A model generated the notes under the pieces. It was given only the letters and a program-made list of their open reading frames with translations, was not told the origin of the DNA and ran no database searches. A program made the position numbers and the translations under genes. Source: Bacteroidales bacterium (GTDB lineage: Bacteria; Bacteroidota; Bacteroidia; Bacteroidales; GCA-2748055). From it: a stretch of DNA of 64,000 nucleotides. The DNA is taken from the NCBI GenBank assembly GCA_029210725.1, contig JARGFM010000001.1, positions 48,544-112,543 of the forward strand, written 5' to 3'. Shown here piece after piece: positions 7,494-17,129 of this stretch (positions within the stretch are counted from its first letter, which is position 1; every line of letters begins with the position of its first letter).

Positions 7494-8762
7494 ATGAACA
7501 TCTTGATCATTGGATCCGGGGGCAGGGAGCATGCCCTGGCCTGGAAAATGGCCCAGAGCCCGCAGCTCGACAAACTGTTTATTGCTCCCGGGAATGCAGG
7601 AACCGCCGGGCTGGGGACCAATGTACCCGTCGGGGTGGAGGATTTTGCGGGGATCAGGAAGCTGGTCCTCGAGGAGCGGATCGGCCTGGTGGTGGTGGGT
7701 CCCGAGGCACCGCTGGTGGCTGGTTTCACCGACTTTTTCAAGGCGGATCCGGATCTGCAGGATGTGGCCGTGGTCGGCCCCACCAGGGCAGGGGCCAGGC
7801 TGGAGGGGAGCAAGGATTTTGCCAAGATCTTTATGGAAGAGAACAAGATCCCTACCGGGCGATTCAGCACCTTTATCGAATATACGGTTTCCGAGGGGAA
7901 GGACTTCCTGGCCCGGCTGAAGCCCCCCTACGTGTTAAAGGCCGACGGACTGGCTGCCGGGAAAGGAGTACTGATCATTGATGAGCTGGAGGAGGCCCGG
8001 CAGGAGCTGGAAAACATGCTCAAGGGAAAATTCGGGAAAGCCTCCGAAAAGGTCGTCGTGGAGGAGCATCTTGCCGGCATCGAGCTTTCTGTATTCGTGC
8101 TGACCGACGGGGAGGGCTATGTGATCCTGCCCGAGGCCAAGGATTACAAACGAATCGGGGAAGGCGATACCGGGCTCAATACGGGAGGTATGGGCGCCAT
8201 CTCTCCGGTGCCATTTGCCGACAGGGAGTTCCTCAAAAAAGTGGAAGAGCGTATCGTAAAACCAACGATCCGTGGACTGCGGGAGCGGAGGATCGATTAC
8301 AAAGGATTTATCTTTATCGGCCTGATGAACCAAGAGGGTGATCCCTATGTGATTGAATACAATGTACGTATGGGAGATCCCGAAGCGGAAGTGGTACTGC
8401 CCCGGATCAAAACCGACTTTGTGGAACTGATGAAAGCTACTGCCGATGGAAACTTATCGGATATAAAGCTGGAACTGGACGATCGTACGGTAAGCACGGT
8501 GATGCTGGTTTCGGGGGGCTACCCGGGAGCTTATGAAAAGGGAAAGGAAATAACCGGACTCGACCAGGTGGAAGAGAGTATGGTTTTCCATGCAGGTACT
8601 AAACCGGAGGGCGATAAAGTGGTGACCAGCGGAGGCCGCGTGATGGCAGTCAGTTCGTACGGGACAACCATGAAAGAGGCACTGGACCAGTCTTACAGGA
8701 ATGCCGGAAAGATCGGCTTTGAAGGAAAGTATTACCGCAGCGATATCGGATTCGATTTATGA
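7494..8762 (+). CDS. purD: Phosphoribosylamine--glycine ligase
   Basis: PurD joins glycine to 5-phosphoribosylamine with ATP to give GAR, the second step of purine synthesis. The 422-residue protein begins MNILIIGSGGREHALAWK, the normal family start, so I use ATG 7494 and not an upstream TTG. The ATP-grasp core shows LKADGLAAGKGV, EEHLAGIELS and LNTGGMGAISP, followed by NVRMGDPEAEVVLPR, a metal-binding signature. Length is normal. The stop overlaps the next start (ATGA at 8759-8762). The 265 bases upstream hold the terminator of the T9SS gene and an A+T-rich leader. Confidence 0.97.
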   Translation: MNILIIGSGGREHALAWKMAQSPQLDKLFIAPGNAGTAGLGTNVPVGVEDFAGIRKLVLEERIGLVVVGPEAPLVAGFTDFFKADPDLQDVAVVGPTRAGARLEGSKDFAKIFMEENKIPTGRFSTFIEYTVSEGKDFLARLKPPYVLKADGLAAGKGVLIIDELEEARQELENMLKGKFGKASEKVVVEEHLAGIELSVFVLTDGEGYVILPEAKDYKRIGEGDTGLNTGGMGAISPVPFADREFLKKVEERIVKPTIRGLRERRIDYKGFIFIGLMNQEGDPYVIEYNVRMGDPEAEVVLPRIKTDFVELMKATADGNLSDIKLELDDRTVSTVMLVSGGYPGAYEKGKEITGLDQVEESMVFHAGTKPEGDKVVTSGGRVMAVSSYGTTMKEALDQSYRNAGKIGFEGKYYRSDIGFDL

Positions 8763-9757
8763 TTCTGCTGCGAATCTTTAAAAACAACCGCTTAACAGGA
8801 ACAGTGGCCATTTTCCTGCTCCTGATTGCCATCTTTGTTCCCTCCTTCGTGGATCTCTTTCGTACAGGCGTATCCCGGGAGCTGATACCCCTGAGTGGCA
8901 TGCCCTTTTACAAGCTGGTCTTTGGATCTATTCATAAAGTGCCGGTGCTGAGTCATCTCGTGGCCATGCTGCTCCTGTTGATGATCAGCTTTACGCTGAT
9001 CCGGATCGGCATCCGCTACCCGTTGCTGCAACAGCGCTCACTGATGCCGGCCTTCTTTTTCATCCTGTTCGCCGCTTCCCTGCCGGCAGCCAGACAGGTA
9101 AGCCCGGCCCTGGTAGGCTCACTCTTCTATCTGATCTTCTATTCTGTTCTGTTTGAGGTACAGGAGGAAAAAGCGGATACACTATCGATTTTCGCGGCTT
9201 CTCTGATCCTGGTTCTGGGAAGTATGTTCTATCTGAAGCTGATCTGGTTTCTGCCCCTTATATGGATAAGCCTGTGGACCTTGCGTCCGGTGACCTGGAG
9301 GGAGCTTTTTTACCCGGTGGTGGCCTATGCGCTTTTAATTCTCATTCTGTTTACCTGGTTCTGGGGCATCCGGGATCAGGGAGCCGGTTTTGTGGATTTA
9401 TTGCGGAAGAACTTCACCTTAAGCGGCAGCTTTCAGGCCTGGCATTATAGTGTTTATTTGCTCTATGGCTTTTTTCTGATGCTGGTGGCGATAGCCAGCA
9501 TCTTTATGGCATATCGCTTTCAGACAATGAAAACCGTGGCTCAGAATATTTACCAGGTCCTGTTTTACATGTTTCTGGGGGGGATCCTCTTTTTTCTGTT
9601 CATCGGCCGCTTCGATCCTTCCGCCCTGGTTTTCATTGCCTTCCCGGTCGCCTTTGTACTCTCCAATTTCTTTCACCGGAAAAAGAATTCCTGGATCCAC
9701 GAACTGGTCCTGTGGATCCTGCTGGGTCTCGTGGTTTATGTTCAATGGATGGTATGA
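8759..9757 (+). CDS. Multi-pass inner membrane protein, possibly DUF6427
   Basis: The 332-residue protein has about nine hydrophobic segments beginning with FLLLIAIFVPSF (residues about 18-30) and no recognised catalytic motif. Arrangement and size resemble DUF6427 membrane proteins of Bacteroidota, which have no assigned function; this assignment is from memory and uncertain. It is translationally coupled to purD by an ATGA overlap. Its last 16 bases overlap the 3' end of the convergent deacetylase gene. Confidence 0.6.
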   Translation: MILLRIFKNNRLTGTVAIFLLLIAIFVPSFVDLFRTGVSRELIPLSGMPFYKLVFGSIHKVPVLSHLVAMLLLLMISFTLIRIGIRYPLLQQRSLMPAFFFILFAASLPAARQVSPALVGSLFYLIFYSVLFEVQEEKADTLSIFAASLILVLGSMFYLKLIWFLPLIWISLWTLRPVTWRELFYPVVAYALLILILFTWFWGIRDQGAGFVDLLRKNFTLSGSFQAWHYSVYLLYGFFLMLVAIASIFMAYRFQTMKTVAQNIYQVLFYMFLGGILFFLFIGRFDPSALVFIAFPVAFVLSNFFHRKKNSWIHELVLWILLGLVVYVQWMV

Positions 9758-10389
9758 TCCTCCCTGGGCAGACCGCTGCTGGGAATGGCCTTCATACGGT
9801 AACCCTCCTCCTTTAAAAACCCGAGGGTCCGGGGCAGGGCGTAATACAGGTTGTCTGCCGCTTTATCCGAATCGTGAAATACAATGATGGAGCCTGGTTT
9901 GACATGGCGGGTCACATTCTGAAGAACACGCTCCCCGCTGAGTCCGCTGTTATAGTCAATACTCAGCACATCCCACATGATAATATCATATTGCTCGAGC
10001 ACCGCCTTTACCTGTCCCGGAAAGATCCGGCCATAAGGCGGACGGAACAATCTGGAATCGATCATGTCCGAAGCCAGGCGGATATCGTCCATATAGCGCC
10101 TGACGCTGGAACGGAACCCCTTCAGGTGACTGTAGCTATGGTTGCCCACTGAATGGCCGCCGGCGAGGATCTGCCTGTAGAGTCCGGGGTGCTTATCCAC
10201 GTTGCGGCCCAGGCAGAAAAAGGTCCCCTTTGCCCCGGCTTCATCCAGGCGGTCCAGCACCCAGGGGGTTACCACGGGAGTCGGACCATCGTCAAAAGTC
10301 AGGTACACCTCCCGGTGGTCGCCGGTAAGGTCCCAGGTCATCCGGTGCAAGGCACGGGTAAGCAAAGAAGGTGGCCTGACTATCAGCAT
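9742..10389 (-). CDS. Polysaccharide deacetylase (NodB/CE4 family)
   Basis: The 215-residue protein has the NodB domain motifs: TFDDGP near residue 31 (metal and base Asp), HSYSH near 83 (zinc ligands), RPPYG near 116 and an HDS motif near the end (IVFHDSDKA). Such enzymes remove N-acetyl groups from peptidoglycan or other GlcNAc polymers. No signal peptide is evident, although the first 20 residues are moderately hydrophobic. It lies downstream of the DUF2723 gene on the same strand with 32 bp between them and may be cotranscribed. Confidence 0.88.
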   Translation of the reverse strand: MLIVRPPSLLTRALHRMTWDLTGDHREVYLTFDDGPTPVVTPWVLDRLDEAGAKGTFFCLGRNVDKHPGLYRQILAGGHSVGNHSYSHLKGFRSSVRRYMDDIRLASDMIDSRLFRPPYGRIFPGQVKAVLEQYDIIMWDVLSIDYNSGLSGERVLQNVTRHVKPGSIIVFHDSDKAADNLYYALPRTLGFLKEEGYRMKAIPSSGLPREDHTIH

Positions 10390-10421
10390 ATTACTCTTTT
10401 AACGTAAAGAGTTTTAAAATG

Positions 10422-13400
10422 TTACCTGAAGAGCCTGTCGTACTCCTGTCCGTACCTGGAAAGCTTTTCTTCCAGGCGGCGCGAGGCTTCTATCTCGCCA
10501 TATCCCAGACACATGCTGCGAAGCTGGTTGATATCCCTGACGGCAGCCAGGAAATCGTTGCCGGTCTTGGCAAAGCGGTACTTATTTTTCATGGACAACA
10601 GGACGTAGTAGTCGAGCTCCGATTCAAGCTTCTGCTCATACTTCTCAACCATCCTATTGGCAGTAGCCGTATCTCCCACCCCAAAATATCCCTGGATGAT
10701 GGGAGTGATCCCGGCATTGTAAGGGACATTTTCTTCCGGCATCCGTTGCATGCAACGGTCCAGAACTTCTTTGGCCTCGTCCGGCCTTCCCTCGTCCGTG
10801 AGGGCGCCGGCCAGGACCGAGAAGGCATAGCGGTAGTGAATGGTCATCCTCAGGTTGTTCTCATCCATATAAATCCCCGGGGTATCCAGTCCGCCCCAGT
10901 CAAACTCCTCCATCAGCTTTCGGTACATGTCATCCGTATCCACCTTGCCCAGGTAGTTCAGGTTACCGAACTCCACGGGGGCTACCCGGAGAGCCAGTCC
11001 TTCACGCACAAAGTAGGGATCCAGGTTCAGATAGTTGTCCGACGGTACGGTGGTGGAGAAATAGATGGGACGCTCCCAGTCGTTGGTTCCCAGCAGATCC
11101 ATTACGGTAAGCAAATTCTTGTAAAGGACCTGGTCGGAAATACTGAAGCGTACCTGATCCACCTGGTTCTCCCGGAATTTTTCGGGAACCACCCAGGGAG
11201 CCAGAGAGGCAGAATCGGCCGGAATCACAAATTTTTTGGCCGGAATAAAGTATTGTCCCTGCTGGAAGCGGGGATCATCGCCCAGCATAAAGGCAAAAGC
11301 CTCTTTCAGGGGGGCATAGTCGGCATCGATCCGCCTGATCATCGACTCCATCCGGGCAGTAAGCGCGTTCATCTCTCCCTTATCGAGCTGAATACGGCTG
11401 GCAATCTCCTCCGAATTAAACGTGCGCATATAACTGTAAAGGCGCAGGGGGTCCATATTGTTTTCAAGCGCTTCTATAGCCTTGTAATCATTGGCATGAT
11501 TCTGTTGCAGCAGGGAGCCCTCCAAGACTTCCAGCAGATCCGAATATATCCCCATGGTCTTCTCTTCATAGCTCTCCCTGTTGGCCTCATACTTTTCCTT
11601 GATCAGAACCCCGGCATTGTCGACCAGGTAGGCAAAGTCCCGTTCCCCCTGGACATATTGCTCCCGGGTCATCGCAATGGGCAAGGCTTCAGTGTCGTAG
11701 AAGGTCTGCTTCATCTGCTCTATATACCAGTCCGCGGTCAGATAACTCAGGTTCACAACGCGCACATCGGTACGCACCCCCTCCACCTCCTGGAGGTACC
11801 AGAGCGGGAAAGTATCGTTATCCCCGTTGGTGAACATGATCCCTCCCGGAAGACAGGAATTCAGGAAATTCCGTGCAAAGGCAGGGGCTGTATACCGGTC
11901 CGAACGATCGTGATCGTCCCAGTTCTCTTTGGCCATGATCCCGGGCACCAGGATCAGCGATGCGAGAACCAGCGCCGCCGCGCTTACCGCGGAGCGCTTT
12001 TTTCCGGAAGCCCACTCAATGAGTCCGGCCACTCCAATCCCGATCCAGATGGCAAAGGCATAAAACGAGGCCGCATAGGCATAATCCCGTTCCCTGGGCT
12101 GGATGGGATACTGGTTCAGATAAACCAGGATGGCAAATCCGGTCAGGACAAACAGCAAACCTACCACCCAGAAGTCTTTCTGGTGTTTCTTGTAATGGAA
12201 AAAAGCTCCGGCCAGTCCGAGCAGGAGCGGCAAAAGATAATATTTATTATTCCCCTTGTTATCCACAATATAGGACGGCAGATTCTCCTGGGGTCCCAGG
12301 CGGGCCTGGTCGATAAACTTGATCCCGCTGATCCAGTTCCCCTTGGTCAGCTCGCCGTGTCCCTGAATATCGTTCTGCCTCCCTGCAAAGTTCCACATGA
12401 AATAGCGCAGGTACATATAACCCACCTGGTACCGGAAGAAAAAGCGCATATTCTGTCCAAAACTGGGTCTTCCTATGGCCCTGTTGCGATCGTAGCTGTA
12501 GGTCCCAAACTGGTTCATCATCGGGTTTCCTTCGGCATCCCGTTGCACATCATAAAGATCCGCCTCGCTCATTCCACCCCAGTAGATATACTCATTGGCG
12601 TGCCTGTCCTGGGTGCTCCACATCCTGGGGAACACCCCCTTGGCCGATTTATCATAAACATACTCCCGGTTCTTATCCACCTGGAAATATTTATCCTCGC
12701 CCTTGTAATAGCTGGGTTTACTCTCTTTTATACTGGTGGGCCTGTGATTGAAATAGGCCCCATAAACCAGGGGATTGTCCCCATACTGGTCCCTGTTCAG
12801 ATAATCGAGCAGTGAAAACACGGTATCGGGGTTACTTTCATCCAGGGGCGTATTGGCAGCAGAACGGATCACAATAATCGCATAGGAAGAATAACCGATA
12901 ACGATCACGAACAGACCAAGCAGGACGGTGTTCCAGAGAACCTTTCCCTTCTTGTGGGTCAGGTAAATCCCGGCTATCAGTCCGCTAAAAAGCAACAGGA
13001 CATATACCACAACCCCCGAATTGAAGGGCAATCCCAAACCATTTACAAACAGCAGCTCAAATTTACCGGCAATGGCGGTCAGGCCGGGGATAAGCATATA
13101 GTTAATCACACCCAGTATGCCTACCGAAACAGCCATGGCTGCAAGCACTCCTTTTGCAGTGGGGGTGTATTTCCTGAAATAGTAGACCATGATAATGGCC
13201 GGAATGGCCAGCAGGTTCAGCAGGTGCACCCCGATGGAGAGCCCCATCAGATAGGCAATCAGGATCAGCCAGCGGTTGGCTCCGGGTTCGTCAGCCACGT
13301 TTTCCCACTTAAGGATGGCCCAGAATACCACGGCCGTAAAGAGCGAAGAGGTCGAGTAGACCTCGGCTTCCACGGCGGAGAACCAGAAGGAGTCGGAGAA

Positions 13401-13796
13401 GGTATAGGCCAGGGAACCCACCAGGGCAGCCCCAAATACAGTGATTCTGGCTACGGGGCCTGACTGTTCCTCTTTCTCAAAGAATTTCCGCACCAGGTGG
13501 GTCAGGGTCCAGAACAGGAACAGAATGGTAAAAGCGCTGGCCATGGCCGAAAGGATATTCATGCTCACGGCCACCCTGGTCACATCTCCTCCGGCGAACA
13601 GGGTGAAAAAACGTCCGAGAATCATAAAGAAGGGGGCTCCCGGAGGGTGACCTACCTCCATCTTATAGGCGGTGGCAATAAACTCTCCACAGTCCCAGAA
13701 GCTGGCTGTGGGTTCCATAGTAAGAAGGTAGACAATCAGTGAGACCAGAAAGACGCCCCATCCGAGGATCAGGTTATATCGACGGAAATTTTCCAT
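10422..13796 (-). CDS. DUF2723 family membrane protein (GT117-type)
   Basis: The 1124-residue protein carries the DUF2723 signature at its start: TMEPTASFWDCGEFIATAYKMEV... followed by GHPPGAPFF. The N-terminal 330 residues and a segment near 525-630 are multi-pass membrane; the C-terminal half is soluble and ends in helical repeat-like sequence (DEAKEVLDRCMQRMPEENVPY, a TPR-like pattern). DUF2723 is common in Bacteroidota and is grouped with membrane glycosyltransferases (GT117), with a likely role in protein or surface glycosylation. The Asp-Glu pair in FWDCGEF resembles the acidic motif of GT-C enzymes. Length is typical. Confidence 0.88.
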   Translation of the reverse strand: MENFRRYNLILGWGVFLVSLIVYLLTMEPTASFWDCGEFIATAYKMEVGHPPGAPFFMILGRFFTLFAGGDVTRVAVSMNILSAMASAFTILFLFWTLTHLVRKFFEKEEQSGPVARITVFGAALVGSLAYTFSDSFWFSAVEAEVYSTSSLFTAVVFWAILKWENVADEPGANRWLILIAYLMGLSIGVHLLNLLAIPAIIMVYYFRKYTPTAKGVLAAMAVSVGILGVINYMLIPGLTAIAGKFELLFVNGLGLPFNSGVVVYVLLLFSGLIAGIYLTHKKGKVLWNTVLLGLFVIVIGYSSYAIIVIRSAANTPLDESNPDTVFSLLDYLNRDQYGDNPLVYGAYFNHRPTSIKESKPSYYKGEDKYFQVDKNREYVYDKSAKGVFPRMWSTQDRHANEYIYWGGMSEADLYDVQRDAEGNPMMNQFGTYSYDRNRAIGRPSFGQNMRFFFRYQVGYMYLRYFMWNFAGRQNDIQGHGELTKGNWISGIKFIDQARLGPQENLPSYIVDNKGNNKYYLLPLLLGLAGAFFHYKKHQKDFWVVGLLFVLTGFAILVYLNQYPIQPRERDYAYAASFYAFAIWIGIGVAGLIEWASGKKRSAVSAAALVLASLILVPGIMAKENWDDHDRSDRYTAPAFARNFLNSCLPGGIMFTNGDNDTFPLWYLQEVEGVRTDVRVVNLSYLTADWYIEQMKQTFYDTEALPIAMTREQYVQGERDFAYLVDNAGVLIKEKYEANRESYEEKTMGIYSDLLEVLEGSLLQQNHANDYKAIEALENNMDPLRLYSYMRTFNSEEIASRIQLDKGEMNALTARMESMIRRIDADYAPLKEAFAFMLGDDPRFQQGQYFIPAKKFVIPADSASLAPWVVPEKFRENQVDQVRFSISDQVLYKNLLTVMDLLGTNDWERPIYFSTTVPSDNYLNLDPYFVREGLALRVAPVEFGNLNYLGKVDTDDMYRKLMEEFDWGGLDTPGIYMDENNLRMTIHYRYAFSVLAGALTDEGRPDEAKEVLDRCMQRMPEENVPYNAGITPIIQGYFGVGDTATANRMVEKYEQKLESELDYYVLLSMKNKYRFAKTGNDFLAAVRDINQLRSMCLGYGEIEASRRLEEKLSRYGQEYDRLFR

Positions 13797-13879
13797 TCAT
13801 TCGGTATGTGAAGATTAAAAAGTATACAAATATAAAACAATTATATGTTTGAGTCCAGTTGACCGGAGGAAGGGAAAAG

Positions 13880-14395
13880 TTAAAGATTCATAAGATAACG
13901 CCAGGGTTTGCTCTTCCAGGGTTCCCCGGCATAATCGATCCCAATCCTGGGGCCCGCCGTATAGGCGGGAGCCGATCCGCTTTCTTCGATCCAGATCCGG
14001 TCCGAATTTACCAGGTCCTCTCCGTAAAAATCCCGGTCCACCCCCAGCAGACGTGTAAGCCGTCCTGGTCCGACTGCCTCCCGGAGGCCCCGGAACAGGA
14101 CTGCCTGGGGAGCACCCCGGGGGCCCGTAACCACATTCATCATCCAGTACATTCCATAGATCAGATACATGTACAGATGGCCCCCTTCTCCAAACATCAC
14201 GCTGGTTCTGGGAGTCATGCCCTTGCTGGCATGACAGGCCAGATCCTCTCCTCCCCGGTAAGCCTCGGTTTCAGAGATTACATAAATCGCTTTATGGCCA
14301 TCCGGGCCCATCCTTACCAGGTGCTGACCCAGCAAAAGGGGTGCCACCTCCAGCACATCCTGACTGTAAAATTCCCTGTCGAAGCGTCTACCCAT
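13880..14395 (-). CDS. DNA-3-methyladenine glycosylase (AAG/MPG family)
   Basis: The 171-residue enzyme excises alkylated purines in base excision repair. Family motifs are visible: RFDREFYSQDVLEVAPLLLG, VISETEAYRGGEDLACHA (the Glu in ETEAY activates water), TPRTSVMFGEGGHLYMYLIYG and PQAVLFRGL. I start at ATG 14395, which gives MGRRFDREFY and a normal length; a longer frame extends 37 codons upstream inside the ligase gene and is not conserved-looking. The start overlaps the stop of the upstream O-antigen-ligase-like gene by eight bases. Confidence 0.92.
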   Translation of the reverse strand: MGRRFDREFYSQDVLEVAPLLLGQHLVRMGPDGHKAIYVISETEAYRGGEDLACHASKGMTPRTSVMFGEGGHLYMYLIYGMYWMMNVVTGPRGAPQAVLFRGLREAVGPGRLTRLLGVDRDFYGEDLVNSDRIWIEESGSAPAYTAGPRIGIDYAGEPWKSKPWRYLMNL

Positions 14396-15989
14396 CCTCT
14401 TCGGTGATCTTGCGTCGCAGCCAGGGGAAATCGGGGCCAAATATAAAAAGGGCATAGAAATAACCCGCAAAGGCAGCTCCGGTTGCTGTCTCCAGGGTGT
14501 CTTCACTCAGCATGGACAACAGGATCAGGACCAAAAAACCCATGGCCAGGAAAGAACGCTGCCTGCCCCCCAGAAAGGGAGGGGCAATCAGTGCCAGAAG
14601 GCAGATGATCAAGCCCGGTATCCCGAAAGAGATCAGAAAAGTCAGGAACTGGTTGTGGGCTTTTCTTCTCCACTTTGGCTCCAGCGGCGATTGCACCGAC
14701 TCATAGTATTCCCTGAACTCGTTCCACACATCCCCGTTCCCCACCCCAAACCAGAGATGCTCCCGGGCAATATGCCAGCCGGCTTCCAGGTACAGACAGC
14801 GCTGCACCACCGACTTTTCATTGGGATCACCGCCCAGCCTGTAACGGTCAATCTCCCAGATCAACTCATAGATGCGGGGGTAGAGTTTCAGATGGTCCAG
14901 GTAAATATAATTGGCCGTACCGCCTTCAATGGCCCGTATCTCCGTTTCGGAAAGCTGTTTCAGACCAACGGCATCCTTGCGCAGTCCCCTGGAGCTGAGA
15001 TACCTGATCAGGGTGGTCCGGACCGAATTTCCGTTGGCGGTCCTTCCCCGGTAATCCAGATCACTGAGCGTTTTCCAGTCCCGCTCAAGTTCTTTATCGC
15101 ATATATGAATCCAGATGTAATGGCCGTTCTCCACATCCCGGCTTTCGGGCATGTGGAGATAACGATTCCCCTCCACGGTATGAGAATCGAGCTCCGCAAC
15201 ATCCAGTGCATCCGCAGAATAAAACCGGTTCACTGCCTGGCCCAGATAAATAATCGAGAACAGGGGTAAGAGGATCACCGGTACAAATGCCATAAAACGG
15301 ATCGCCTGGTCGCGAATTTCAAAAACCAAACGGAGCAGAATTAAGAAAGCAAGTATAGAAGCAATGATCAGTCCTGATAGCGATTTCAGCAAAGCCAGAA
15401 ACACAGGGAACCACAGCAGAGCCGCCAGGAAGAAGAACCCTTCGGCCCTTGAAACCGTGTTTCGCCGGACAAAAACAACATAGACGCTTATCAGCAGGGC
15501 AAGCACAATGGTCAGGGAAAACCGGATATGACTCATAAAAAGGGACAGGTCCCTGTGGTCCTGAAACGACCCGGGCAACCAGCCCAGCAATTTAAACAGA
15601 GAAGCCATGGAGGCCACAAAAACACCCAGGGTAAAAAAAAGGAGGATGCGCTGGAGTTGCTGCCTGGTAAGCGGCGCCGAGGTGGCCACAAGCACCGGAA
15701 ACAAAAGAAGCGGAAGCTTGATTTTCATATCCCTGAGCCCGTAGCCCAGATCGTCCGACCAAAGTAAGCCCGCCAAATGCAGCCCGAAAAGCAAAAGGAA
15801 GATCTGCAGGGCCCGGTTTCCCTTAAAAAGCAGCCATTTCTCCTTCAGTCTGCCCTCAAGCACCCAGTTGAGGGCCAGCAGGATCATACAGATGGAGCTC
15901 ATTAAAACAGAAAAAGAGAGCGTGACGGCAAGAAAAATCAGGATATAGAAATAGACCTGCTCATGAATCTGTTTTCGGGTTAGTTGCAT
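14388..15989 (-). CDS. O-antigen ligase / Wzy-like membrane protein
   Basis: The 533-residue protein has about ten membrane segments and a large hydrophilic loop (about residues 280-420) before the last segments. The motif HNQFLTFLISFGIPGL near 455-470 is typical of the O-antigen ligase (Wzy_C) domain. It would polymerise or attach polysaccharide at the periplasmic face. I start at ATG 15989 (MQLTRKQIHEQV), because the 36 codons upstream are not membrane-like. It is unusually placed next to a DNA glycosylase gene, coupled by overlap. Polymerase and ligase cannot be told apart from sequence alone. Confidence 0.8.
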   Translation of the reverse strand: MQLTRKQIHEQVYFYILIFLAVTLSFSVLMSSICMILLALNWVLEGRLKEKWLLFKGNRALQIFLLLFGLHLAGLLWSDDLGYGLRDMKIKLPLLLFPVLVATSAPLTRQQLQRILLFFTLGVFVASMASLFKLLGWLPGSFQDHRDLSLFMSHIRFSLTIVLALLISVYVVFVRRNTVSRAEGFFFLAALLWFPVFLALLKSLSGLIIASILAFLILLRLVFEIRDQAIRFMAFVPVILLPLFSIIYLGQAVNRFYSADALDVAELDSHTVEGNRYLHMPESRDVENGHYIWIHICDKELERDWKTLSDLDYRGRTANGNSVRTTLIRYLSSRGLRKDAVGLKQLSETEIRAIEGGTANYIYLDHLKLYPRIYELIWEIDRYRLGGDPNEKSVVQRCLYLEAGWHIAREHLWFGVGNGDVWNEFREYYESVQSPLEPKWRRKAHNQFLTFLISFGIPGLIICLLALIAPPFLGGRQRSFLAMGFLVLILLSMLSEDTLETATGAAFAGYFYALFIFGPDFPWLRRKITEEDG

Positions 15990-16156
15990 AAGTGAACAGC
16001 AGTACTGTATTATCAATAACTTACAGAGACCAATTCTATTGCATGGAAGAGACTTTTTTGCGACATTTGCAAACCGTTGTATATGCCTGATTATCAAAGT
16101 CTCTGGTTTTCAACAAATTTATTGTTGATATCTTCTTGTTTTAAAGAAATTAATTG

Positions 16157-16164
16157 TATTTTTG
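16157..16164 (+). promoter_or_regulatory. Bacteroidota promoter of the rplM operon
   Basis: TATTTTTG is a -7 box, with CTTG at 16135-16138 about 18 bases upstream as -33 element. It lies 33 bases before the GTG start of rplM. Confidence 0.6.
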
Positions 16165-16197
16165 CGATCCACAAATTTAGGCACAAAACTGATAAAA

Positions 16198-16653
16198 GTG
16201 AATACATTAAGTTACAAGACAGTATCGGCAAATAAAGCAAGCGTTGAGAAGGAATGGTACATTGTTGATGCCAATGACGAAGTACTGGGACGTCTTGCTT
16301 CGGTTGTGGCAATGGTCCTCAGAGGAAAGCATAAGCCAAGTTTCACCCCGCATGTTGATTGTGGCGATAACGTGATCGTTATCAATGCCGAAAAAATCAG
16401 GATGACCGGCAAGAAGATGAGCGACAGAAAGTTTTTCAGTCACACCGGATACCCGGGTGGGCAGCGTATCACTACTCCCGAAAGGCTGCTGGCTAAAAAA
16501 CCGGAAGCTCTGGTTGAGAAAGCTGTCAGGGGAATGCTCCCGAAAAGCAGGCTTGGAAGCTCCATCTTTAACAACCTGCATGTGTATGCCGGTGAAAGCC
16601 ACCCGCACGAAGCACAGCAACCGAAGAAACTCGACTTAAATAAAATTAAATAA
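16198..16653 (+). CDS. rplM: 50S ribosomal protein L13
   Basis: The 151-residue product begins VNTLSYKTVSANKASVEKEW, which matches the usual Bacteroidota L13 N-terminus, so the start is GTG 16198. No ATG is available there, and a TTG 36 bases upstream would overlap the promoter. Family motifs include DANDEVLGRLAS, YPGGQRITTPERLLAKKPE and AVRGMLPKSRLG. It is followed after three bases by rpsI, the standard L13-S9 pair. Confidence 0.97.
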   Translation: MNTLSYKTVSANKASVEKEWYIVDANDEVLGRLASVVAMVLRGKHKPSFTPHVDCGDNVIVINAEKIRMTGKKMSDRKFFSHTGYPGGQRITTPERLLAKKPEALVEKAVRGMLPKSRLGSSIFNNLHVYAGESHPHEAQQPKKLDLNKIK

Positions 16654-16656
16654 GAC

Positions 16657-17043
16657 ATGGACGTTATTAATACGATAGGACGAAGGAAAGCTGCCATTGC
16701 CAGGGTATATTTGAGTGAAGGTAAAGGCCAGATTATCGTAAACAACAGAGACTTCAAAGACTATTTTCCTGATAAGCAACTTCATTACGTAGTTGAACAG
16801 CCCCTGAACCTACTCGAGCTAAGGGATAATTACGACATCAAAGTAAATCTGAACGGCGGAGGAATGACCGGTCAGGCCGAAGCGCTGCGCCTCGGTATTT
16901 CACGGGCCCTGATCAAGATCAATCCCGAATACAAATCCGCCCTCAGGGCCGAAGGTTTTGTTACCCGAGACCCACGCGTTGTTGAACGTAAGAAACCCGG
17001 CCAGCCTAAAGCCAGGAAGAGGTTCCAGTTCAGTAAGCGTTAG
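16657..17043 (+). CDS. rpsI: 30S ribosomal protein S9
   Basis: The 128-residue protein has the S9 signature NTIGRRKAAIARVYL at the start, GGGMTGQAEALRLGISRAL in the middle and the basic tail KKPGQPKARKRFQFSKR that reaches the P-site tRNA. Length is normal. It is cotranscribed with rplM. Confidence 0.98.
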   Translation: MDVINTIGRRKAAIARVYLSEGKGQIIVNNRDFKDYFPDKQLHYVVEQPLNLLELRDNYDIKVNLNGGGMTGQAEALRLGISRALIKINPEYKSALRAEGFVTRDPRVVERKKPGQPKARKRFQFSKR

Positions 17044-17076
17044 AAACATAGTTCTATTCTTAATCATTGCGAAACG

Positions 17077-17105
17077 AACAGGACTCCCTTTTGGGGCTAC
17101 CTGTT
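17077..17105 (+). promoter_or_regulatory. Hairpin in the rpsI-rpsB spacer, possible S2 leader
   Basis: AACAGG (17077-17082) pairs with CCTGTT (17100-17105), and an inner TCCC/GGGG can extend the stem around a TTTT loop. There is no T-tract, so it is not a standard terminator. It lies 24 bases before the rpsB ATG and could be a processing site or an S2 feedback element, a role known for rpsB leaders in other bacteria. Confidence 0.4.
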
Positions 17106-17129
17106 GGTTGACCAGCAAAAATTAAAAAG

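Noticed and set aside
10419..12815. Long plus-strand open frame (about 798 codons) opposite the DUF2723 gene
   Set aside because: It is antisense to a gene with clear family motifs, has no recognisable domains, and is rich in His/Gly/Pro/Ile as expected for a codon-bias shadow.
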